Shown in pieces: positions 58,275 to 64,000 of a stretch of DNA of 64,000 bases. The translations under genes were made by a program, and so were the position numbers. The DNA lies in NCBI RefSeq assembly GCF_036174265.1, contig NZ_CP108055.1, positions 1,302,001 through 1,366,000 on the forward strand. The letters are read 5' to 3'. Positions within the stretch are counted from its first letter, which is position 1. Every line of letters starts with the position of its first letter. The notes beneath the pieces are model-generated. The model made no database searches. It had not been told where the DNA came from and saw only the letters and a list, made by a program, of their open reading frames with translations. This DNA is from Streptomyces sp. NBC_00285. Lineage in GTDB: Bacteria > Actinomycetota > Actinomycetes > Streptomycetales > Streptomycetaceae.

Positions 58275-59472
58275 CCCTGTGCCGTTCGGAAACTCGTCGC
58301 TGCTGGTCAGGCGGCGTATCTGTACTCGTTGATCACGCCGCCGAGTATTCGGGTGTGCAGGAGCCGGTGAGTAGTCGGAGCGCTCATGGGCTTCGGGTGT
58401 TCGTGGGCAAGGGGAGGGAGCTGTGCCCGGGCCTGGTGTGGGCGATGACGGTTGTAGTGCTGGGCGTAGGCGTCGAGGATCTGCCGGGCATGGGTTTCGT
58501 TCCATATGAGCAGGTGGTCGAAGACCTCGCGCCGCAGGGTTCCGATGACCCGTTCGCAGTGCGCGTTCATCCGGGGCGTTCGAGGCGCTGTCGGCACGAC
58601 CTCGATGTCGTCGGCCGCGAAGACTGCGTCGAAGGACTCGGTGTACTTCGCGTCCCGGTCGCGAATCAGGAAGCGCAGCGAGTGCACCCGCGCACCTAAC
58701 TCGATGGCGAGGTTTCTCGCCTGTTGTACCGCCCAGGGCCCGGTGGGATGGGCTGTCACGCCGGCGATGTGCAGTCGGCGTGTGTCGTGCTCGAGGAACA
58801 CCAGCGCGTACACGCGGCGCAGGTCGATCAGGTCGACGTATAGGAAGTCGCAGGCGATGATGGACTCGGCCTGCGCGGTCAGGAACTCGCGCCACGTCGG
58901 GCCTCCCCGGCGCGGGGCTGGATCGATGCCCGCCGCTGTGAGGAATTCCCAGACCGTCGTCGAGCCGACCGGGTGTCCCAGCCGGATGAGTTCGCCCTGG
59001 ATCCGTCGGCAGCCCCACCGCGGATTCTCCTTGGCCAGCCGCAGCACCAGCGCCTTCACCACTCGCCCGGTCAGCGGTCTCCCGGGCCTGGCCCGGCGCT
59101 TGCTGTAGTCCCACTTCCGAGCGATCAGCCTGCGGTGCCATGCGAGCAGCGTCGCGGGCGTCACCGGGAACGCGTTCGCCCACCGGCACCGGGGGATCAG
59201 CGACGACAGCGCCGCGAACCATAGCCGATCCGCCGGCTCGTACCGCACAGGCCTCGCGAGCTGCCTGCGCAGCACCGCGTTCTCGTGTCGCAGCACAAGC
59301 AGTTCCGCGTCCTTGGTCGCATCCCGACCCAACAGCAATGCCGGGAACGCGAGCAGCTTCCGAGCCACCTGGTACACCAGAGAGACGATCACCTCGACAG
59401 GGTTCCAGCAGACCGTGATGGAACGCCAGACCCGCTCCGAGCAGCAGCGATGAGTTTCCGAACGGCACAGGG
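58275..59472. mobile_element. insertion sequence, 1198 bp, with 31-bp terminal inverted repeats
   Basis: The ends carry CCCTGTGCCGTTCGGAAACT continuing to 31 bases (58275-58305), repeated inverted at 59442-59472 with one mismatch. The single leftward transposase fills it. No target duplication is seen. Joining the flanks restores an uninterrupted reading frame for a small zinc-ribbon protein, so the precise ends are well supported. Confidence 0.9.
58307..59392 (-). CDS. integrase-core (rve) transposase, 361 aa
   Basis: Same broad group as the transposase at 53823 but clearly diverged. The N-terminal region has DAELLVLRHENAVLRRQLAR and RRARPGRPLTGRVVKALVLR; the core has catalytic Asp in IIACDFLYVDLIDL, Asp in LRFLIRDRDAKYTESFD and Glu in TPRMNAHCERVIGTLRREVF. 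Start is GTG 59392. Intact, so probably still active. It is inserted leftward in the last codons of the zinc-ribbon gene. Confidence 0.92.
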   Translation of the reverse strand: MIVSLVYQVARKLLAFPALLLGRDATKDAELLVLRHENAVLRRQLARPVRYEPADRLWFAALSSLIPRCRWANAFPVTPATLLAWHRRLIARKWDYSKRRARPGRPLTGRVVKALVLRLAKENPRWGCRRIQGELIRLGHPVGSTTVWEFLTAAGIDPAPRRGGPTWREFLTAQAESIIACDFLYVDLIDLRRVYALVFLEHDTRRLHIAGVTAHPTGPWAVQQARNLAIELGARVHSLRFLIRDRDAKYTESFDAVFAADDIEVVPTAPRTPRMNAHCERVIGTLRREVFDHLLIWNETHARQILDAYAQHYNRHRPHQARAQLPPLAHEHPKPMSAPTTHRLLHTRILGGVINEYRYAA

Positions 59473-59621
59473 TCCTCGTGCTCGCAGGTCATGCCGCAGC
59501 CGGGACAGGTCTCCTCCCCCTGCTCCCACCGATCGATCCAGTCCAGATCGGCGCGCCACCGATGATCGCAGCACCCACAGAGCATCTGCCGCTCGCGTGA
59601 GAAGTCGATTTGCCGTTCCAC
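59473..59621 (-). pseudogene. small zinc-ribbon protein interrupted by an insertion sequence
   Basis: From GTG 59621 the frame reads VERQIDFSRERQMLCGCCDH, an acidic Trp-rich middle, then CPGCGMTCEHE: two CxxC pairs forming a zinc ribbon. The IS starting at 59472 cuts the gene at codon 50. Beyond the IS, 58274 down to 58250 supplies DAPAVGTF and a stop in the correct frame, so the original product had 57 residues. The gene is downstream of the CBASS pair and the 66-residue gene on the same strand. With the IS in place the protein gains an altered tail (PVPFGNSS...), so some function might survive. Confidence 0.65.
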
Positions 59622-59659
59622 GGCACCATTCTCCGGAAGCGTCCGAGGGAGAACCGGCC

Positions 59660-59860
59660 TCAGCCGAGGTCTCGAAGCCGCCGGAACTCCGCTTCCGCGG
59701 CATCTACTATGTCGCGGAGCAGGCCGACGATCTGCTCCGCGAACCTGCTGGGATCCTCGGAAAGCAGGCCAGCAGCGCAGCGAACGCCGTACCGCTTGCC
59801 CGCGAAGGCCATCGCGGCGTTGAGCATGGACTCGGGCATGGCAGCGAGAGAACTGCTCAT
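59660..59860 (-). CDS. hypothetical protein, 66 aa, downstream of the CBASS genes
   Basis: Short acidic helical protein (MPESMLNAAMAFAGKRYGVR, then AEQIVGLLRDIVDAAEAEFR). Not recognised. It follows the nucleotidyltransferase gene by 86 bases on the same strand and precedes the zinc-ribbon gene by 38 bases, so co-transcription with the defence genes is possible. No ribosome binding site stands out. It could be an accessory protein or unrelated. Confidence 0.45.
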   Translation of the reverse strand: MSSSLAAMPESMLNAAMAFAGKRYGVRCAAGLLSEDPSRFAEQIVGLLRDIVDAAEAEFRRLRDLG

Positions 59861-59946
59861 GCTTCAACCCTACGGGCGGATGCGTCTGATGCGGCGAGAC
59901 CCCGGCAGATTCGTCGCGGCCTCGTCGCGCTCCGAGGATCCGTTTC

Positions 59947-61260
59947 CTACAAAACGTTCGCCGTCTCTACGCTCGTGTTGCCGATCGGCACGTCGATCCG
60001 GTCCCGAGCGACGACGACCCCGTCCTTGACGACGTAACACTCGACGACGTGCTCGCCCTTGAAGTCCGAGTGCTCGATGCGGACTCCCCGCTTGCTCGAG
60101 TCGACGATCTGGCCGCGGATCTTGTCCCGCCGCTCGGCTTCCGGACCACGATTGAGTACCTTCCACTTCAGTGTGTAGGGCTCCTCGACCGAGCAGTGGG
60201 TGACCACGAACCTCAAGCTCTTGTCGGCCTTGAGCAGGATCCCGCCGCGACGCATCGCGCGGAGCCAGGTCGGACGCCATCCGGCCTGTGTGACCTCGCA
60301 GTCGATGGCCACGGTCTCGGAGACGTCTACCGGAAACTCGTCCTCGATGAATTCCTCGGTGTCCCTGAACGACCGGGACGACTCGCTCGCGCTCTTCGCC
60401 AGCGGCACCGACGTGCCGAACACCTCGCGCCACTTCTTGTTGGCGGACGTCTTGCCCTCGTCGGCGATCGCCTCAAGGCATCGGTTGTACGCCTTCTTCG
60501 CCCTCGGCTGGAACTTCACCTTAACGTGGACCCGCTGACGGCTGCCCAGCGCCAGGTAGTACTCCTGCTCCGGCTGATCTTTGAGGAATTCGAAGAAGTC
60601 GCGAACCATGAGGTCGAACGAGCCTGTGCCCGCTGCGTCGTAGTCGTCGGTCTGGTCGAAGAAGTTGTAGACGAGGGTGTCGATGAGCAGGCCGCCCATG
60701 TTCACGCCGTTCGCGTTCTTCCAGGCCCGTGCCATCCGGGCGAGGTGGCGCATGTTCGTCGAGGTGCGGTCGTTGCACTCCTTGGTCGCGACGATCTCCT
60801 CGCGCGGCTTGGTGACCTTCCAGCCCTCAGCCTTCGTGTCCGGGTAGTCGAAGCTGCCGTCGGCGTTCTCGAATGCCGGCTGGACCTCGAACTTGAATGC
60901 GTTGGATGTGAACCGCACTCGGACGACGCACTGGTCGACGCGGATCTCCGTGTTCTTGTACCGCGCCTTGAGGTCATCGCGGACCCTCTTGAGAATCCTC
61001 CGCGGGCCGGTGTCCCCATCGTAGCTCGACCGAATCCAGGGCGGGAGGATGAAGATCATGTCGAGGTCGGACACTCCCTTGATCGCGGTGTGCCGACCGA
61101 ACGATCCGACCATCAGCTTGTAGTCGGTGCAACCGTCCTTGTCACGGAAGTCCTTGTTGAGCACCTTCGTGATCTCGTCCCGGCGCGAGGCGACCGTCGT
61201 GGCCGTCTCCCCGACCTTCAGGTTCTTGAGTAGCGTTTCGAAGATCTCTGAGGCCTTCAT
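59947..61260 (-). CDS. CD-NTase (SMODS nucleotidyltransferase) with C-terminal AGS-C sensor domain, 437 aa
   Basis: A CBASS-type cyclic-oligonucleotide synthase. The nucleotidyltransferase core has VGSFGRHTAIKGVSDLDMIF, giving Gly52-Ser53 and the metal-binding Asp65 and Asp67; the third acidic residue is probably the Glu in FKFEVQPAFEN. A helical SMODS part follows (NMRHLARMARAWKNANGVNM). The last 130 residues (TLKWKVLNRGPEAERRDKIR, then HSDFKGEHVVECYVVKDGVV) match the AGS-C sensor domain found on such enzymes. On phage sensing it would make a nucleotide second messenger that activates the SLATT membrane effector. Its ATG lies inside the effector's stop (four-base overlap), so the two are one operon. 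The region's GC is visibly lower than that of the neighbours, a sign of transfer. Confidence 0.9.
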   Translation of the reverse strand: MKASEIFETLLKNLKVGETATTVASRRDEITKVLNKDFRDKDGCTDYKLMVGSFGRHTAIKGVSDLDMIFILPPWIRSSYDGDTGPRRILKRVRDDLKARYKNTEIRVDQCVVRVRFTSNAFKFEVQPAFENADGSFDYPDTKAEGWKVTKPREEIVATKECNDRTSTNMRHLARMARAWKNANGVNMGGLLIDTLVYNFFDQTDDYDAAGTGSFDLMVRDFFEFLKDQPEQEYYLALGSRQRVHVKVKFQPRAKKAYNRCLEAIADEGKTSANKKWREVFGTSVPLAKSASESSRSFRDTEEFIEDEFPVDVSETVAIDCEVTQAGWRPTWLRAMRRGGILLKADKSLRFVVTHCSVEEPYTLKWKVLNRGPEAERRDKIRGQIVDSSKRGVRIEHSDFKGEHVVECYVVKDGVVVARDRIDVPIGNTSVETANVL

Positions 61261-61838
61261 CGTGACGCCTCGCCTTCGCCGAGCCGGAGCGCCTCCGGGA
61301 GGAAGAGATCGATCTCGCGCGAAGTGAACGTCATCTCCTCGTTGTTCTGCAGCCCGCCCTGGGCGCGCGCGAACGCCCTGCTGCTCGTCCTAGGCGCGTC
61401 GGCGTACGCGTCGCGCGCGGCCTGCTGCAGCTCGTCCCGCCGCTCTCGGCCCTCCGCGTTGGATACGGTGCCGGACATCAGGTCGGCGATGAGGGAGATG
61501 TAGGACTCCCGGACGTCCCACAGCCGAGAGGCGATGCCGCGGTGGGCCTGGGACTCCTCCTCGAACTTGAAGGTCTTCGTCCCAAGGCTCATCCAGCTGA
61601 CCAGGAGCGCGATAGAAGAGGTCGCGAGGCTCGTCAGCACTGCGTTGCCGAGCAGGCCGACCACCGCGGCGAGGAAGGTGCCCGAGCCGATCGCGGTGAG
61701 AGCAATGAGGACGCCCTGCTGCCACCGGTGCTTGGTGAAGCAGATGTCCGCCTGCTTCTCATGGGTCTTGTGGCTGTAGACCACGCGTCCGAAGGCCTCT
61801 CGCATCTGCGCCAGAAGGTACGGGTCGCGGTCAGGCAC
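61257..61838 (-). CDS. SLATT-domain two-helix membrane effector, 193 aa
   Basis: Two adjacent membrane helices (GVLIALTAIGSGTFLAAVVG and VLTSLATSSIALLVSWMSL) are set between a short N-terminal segment with HKTHEKQADICFTKHRWQQG and a long cytoplasmic C-terminus (EEESQAHRGIASRLWDVRES, SLIADLMSG). This is the layout of SLATT proteins, predicted pore-forming effectors paired with SMODS-type synthases. The GTG at 61838 has GAAGG seven bases upstream; an in-frame TTG at 61859 is less likely. It is the first gene of the defence operon. Opening of the membrane on binding the second messenger, killing or arresting the infected cell, is inferred from the family. Confidence 0.85.
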   Translation of the reverse strand: MPDRDPYLLAQMREAFGRVVYSHKTHEKQADICFTKHRWQQGVLIALTAIGSGTFLAAVVGLLGNAVLTSLATSSIALLVSWMSLGTKTFKFEEESQAHRGIASRLWDVRESYISLIADLMSGTVSNAEGRERRDELQQAARDAYADAPRTSSRAFARAQGGLQNNEEMTFTSREIDLFLPEALRLGEGEASR

Positions 61839-61970
61839 CGCGTCGCCTTCGCGTGTCAATTCGTTCCTACTCGGTTAAGGACTCCTGGACATGCGCCTGA
61901 ACGTCAGGTGCACATCTTCTGAGTATGGCAGCGACCACTGACACTCCGACCGACTTGAGTCACCTCCCGT

Positions 61971-62300
61971 TCAGGCCTCGCTCGATCCGGCCCGCCCCAC
62001 GGCCCTCTCCTGCTTCGCGCAGGTACCGATGAAGGCGATGTCGATGACCGGCTCGGGACCGAGTGCGCGCAGTGTCTGCAGCGCGGGGGACATCCGTAGG
62101 TCGATCCGGTCGGCGACGCCCGCACGCTCCCAGTACGGCTGGCCGATGGCGGTCCACTCCTCGCTGATGTCGCAGGCGAGCAGCCACTCGTCGTCAGCCA
62201 GGCCGCGGGCGATGCAGAGGGGGTCGAGTAGCCGGTGAAGACGCCGACCTCGACCTCGAAGTGGGCGCCTGCCAGCCGGGGCAGCATCGTGAGCAGCGCT
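61971..62300 (-). pseudogene. O-methyltransferase fragment with frameshift
   Basis: Two frames together give LPRLAGAHFEVEVGVFTGYS and, after a frameshift near 62225, LCIARGLADDEWLLACDISE and YWERAGVADRIDLRMSPALQ and PVIDIAFIGT. This is the central SAM-binding part of a catechol-type O-methyltransferase. Both ends are missing. It directly abuts the truncated HTH gene on the other strand. Confidence 0.65.
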
Positions 62301-62304
62301 GGTA

Positions 62305-62700
62305 ATGAGCAAGGGCACCATCGGCTACCACGTGCGCGTGCTGCGCGAGGCCGGACTGGTCCGGCTGGCCGAGACCCGCCAGGTACGCGGCGGCACCGAG
62401 CAGTACTTCGCGCTCGTCAGCCATGGCTTCAAGGTGCACCAAGACGCGGCCGTCGGGCCGGAGTTCCCGATCAATGCCGCGCTGGGCGAGATACTGCCCA
62501 GTCAGCCCGACCAGCCCTCGCACACCGTACTGCGCCGCCTCTGTCTCACCAACTCCGAGGCGCACGCGCTGGAAGCCCGTTTGCGCACGATGGCCGAGGA
62601 GCCGCACCTGACCGCTCCCGGGCGGGGCGAGCCCTATGGGTTGTTGGTCAGCCTCTTCCGTGCCGCTGTGCCCAACCTGCCGCCAGACGACGGGTCATGA
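62305..62700 (+). pseudogene. winged-helix (ArsR-type) regulator lacking its N-terminus
   Basis: The frame starts within the recognition helix (SKGTIGYHVRVLREAGLVRL) and continues through the wing (RQVRGGTEQYFALV) into a long C-terminal part of unknown role (NSEAHALEARLRTMAEEPHL). The first helices expected before it are absent; the sequence upstream belongs to the methyltransferase fragment. An internal ATG at 62305 keeps the frame open, but DNA binding would be lost. Confidence 0.6.
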
Positions 62701-63606
62701 CTTGTGGCTTGGGCTAGCCGTATGGCCGTGGCACCACTCGACGTCAGCGGCCCGCCGGACCTCGATGATCGGCAGCAGTTGACGTGGGGCGGGGCCGGAT
62801 AGCGTGGGGATGTCCGCGAGGCGTTCCAGCAGCCGGTTGAGCGCGGCCTGGCCATCGTCGACGGCGGCTTGTTCGTCGTCGGTCAGCGGGATCGCTGCCC
62901 GCATGCGTTGGAGATTGTCCTTCGCCTCGAGGAGCTGGGCTTTGCTGGAGTGTTTCGGCGTGTAGAAGTCGCAGCGGGCGCAGGCCATGCGGTGCTTGCA
63001 CTGCTCGAAGCAGGTGTAGGTGCACCAGCCGTGGCCGAGGTCGAAGTACTGCCAGGGCTCACCCGGCGCGGCGGCGCTGGAGGTGACCGCGTCGCGGTCG
63101 ACAAGGACCTCGATCGTGCGGACGTTGCGGGAGAAGTACCCGCGTCGTCGTAGGCCCGGGTCAGCGTCGTCGGGCTGATCTTCGCGTAAAAATGAACTGA
63201 GTGGACTGCGGCGAGCGGTGGCCGAGCCAGGCTTACAGTTCGAACAGAGTCATCGGCTACTTCGCGTTGTAGAGCTGGCTGGCGATCGTGGACCGGGCCC
63301 GGTGGCTGGTGATGTCCCACGCACGTCGGCGGCGGGGACACCAGCCTTGCGGCAGAGCATCGGGATGACGGTGTTGTTGGTGTAGGCGGAGGAAAACCTT
63401 CCGGGCCCGGGTGGCGAACAGCAGGTCCACCAGCTCGCCGGTGCGGCGGTCGGTGAGCTTCGGCTGCTCCGGACGGATCGCCTGCCACGCACCGAGGGCC
63501 TGACCGAGGATCGGATCGACCGGCTTGGTGAACGCGGTGCCGGTCTTGTACGTCGGGACGTCCAGCAGGCAGACCGCGTCGCGGGCCGGGACCTGGTCAG
63601 GGGCAT
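62698..63606 (-). pseudogene. decayed site-specific integrase
   Basis: Pieces in different frames spell a streptomycete integrase. The N-terminal side gives DAVCLLDVPTYKTGTAFTKP and GELVDLLFATRARKVF, the middle gives YTNNTVIPMLCRKAGVPAAD and then WDITSHRARSTIASQLYNAK (the RxxxHxxR-like part), and the C-terminus gives RMACARCDFYTPKHSSKAQL and LAGRLADIPTLSG-like residues. At least three frameshifts are present, near 63390, 63300 and 63150. Non-functional; it marks the old edge of a mobile element. Confidence 0.7.
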
Positions 63607-63610
63607 CGGA

Positions 63611-63646
63611 AGTCCCCCTGCGTCGTCAGCTGGCGCAGGGGGGGCT
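63611..63646 (+). terminator. hairpin with T run
   Basis: CCCCCTGCG pairs with CGCAGGGGG, extended outward by AG/CT, and TATTTTT follows within a few bases. It is a textbook intrinsic terminator form, but no intact rightward gene precedes it. Confidence 0.6.
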
Positions 63647-64000
63647 GCTATTTTTCCAGCTCACAGCCTCTTACACGAGGCCTACACCCCCTCTTACGGG
63701 GCTCAATCTCAGGGAGTTCAGAGGGGGTTCGAAGCCCTTCAGGGAGTTCCCAGGGGGGTGCTGAACGACACATCGCGAAACACCGAGAAAGAACCAGAAA
63801 GACTAGATGGCCAGGTCACGGCCCAGATCCAGATCACAGCGAGGGCGCCAGAGCGATGCACGTTCGATACTGCCGTTACTCCACCTCCGACATCACCTAC
63901 CGGTAGACCGTGCGCCGCAGCTTCAGCGCGGATGATCTCGCACACTGCCCTCTTCACCCGCTCTGAGCAGCACCAATAGCGGATCCACTACTGGCTCGCA
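63647..64000. other. apparently non-coding right edge
   Basis: Short open frames exist on both strands, none with a ribosome binding site or recognisable product. The stretch 63710-63760 is rich in CAGGGAGTT/CAGGGGGTT units, similar to 49219-49240 at the other side of the accessory region. Nothing else can be supported. Confidence 0.5.

Noticed and set aside
49215..63760. Island bounded by direct repeats (CAGGGGGTT-rich stretches at 49219 and 63710)
   Set aside because: The two stretches are alike only in short CAGGG units and cannot be aligned as a true attachment-site duplication; no tRNA gene was seen at either side.
63739..63979. Small proteins on either strand at the right edge
   Set aside because: No ribosome binding site, overlapping opposite frames and no recognisable sequence features.

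Overview
The window is GC-rich actinobacterial DNA, very probably from a Streptomyces. Supporting signs are the AfsR/SARP-type regulator, the MbtH-dependent NRPS, secreted CBM2 and pectate lyase enzymes with Ala-x-Ala signal peptides, strong GC codon bias, and a right flank full of insertion sequences and gene remnants. No organism-level marker such as rRNA is present.

About 1-42.3 kb is a nonribosomal peptide cluster. It opens with an MFS exporter cut by the window edge, two small unrecognised genes (one encoding a secreted protein of eleven-residue DVQNPT repeats), and two divergent regulators: an AfsR-like SARP/NB-ARC/TPR protein and an XRE-type HTH-ATPase. Next come an ornithine carbamoyltransferase-like enzyme whose HCLP motif has become HDLP, an MbtH protein with a small partner on the opposite strand, and a tight four-gene run. 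That run encodes glutamate mutase S and E subunits, an aminoacyl-tRNA-synthetase-like asparagine synthetase and an FMN-type glutamate-synthase-domain protein. It suggests glutamate is turned into 3-methylaspartate and probably 3-methylasparagine. Two NRPSs follow with the order A-T/C-A-T/C-A-T/C-A-T and C-A-T/C-A-T-TE: six modules and no epimerase. Modules 2-5 share the ten-residue code DAYWWGGTFK (valine-like). Modules 1 and 6 have codes I cannot assign.

Downstream, a GHMP (PduX-like) kinase, a cysteine-synthase-fold PLP enzyme, an ATP-grasp ligase and an argininosuccinate-lyase-like enzyme form a probable 2,3-diaminobutyrate (or 2,3-diaminopropionate) cassette. They are followed by an MFS exporter, an Sfp-type PPTase and a complete ilvB-ilvN-ilvC set. 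The ilv genes would raise valine supply, which agrees with four valine-like modules. The product is inferred to be a valine-rich hexapeptide carrying one or two non-proteinogenic residues, possibly carbamoylated.

About 42.3-49.2 kb looks like ordinary chromosome: a nucleobase permease, an ArsR regulator with a striking nested dyad operator, an Old Yellow Enzyme, a CE1-type esterase with CBM2, and PL1 and PL3 pectate lyases with LacI/CebR-like sites upstream.

About 49.2-64 kb is an accessory region: an NTP_transf_6 protein, recombinase and transposase remnants, an archaeal-type ATPase, a decayed OLD nuclease, two full insertion sequences with terminal inverted repeats, a DUF1996-like secreted protein, and a two-gene CBASS-like anti-phage module (SLATT effector plus SMODS/AGS-C nucleotidyltransferase). 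The two small genes after the CBASS pair are a 66-residue protein and a zinc-ribbon protein split by an IS. The window ends in methyltransferase, HTH and integrase pseudogenes.
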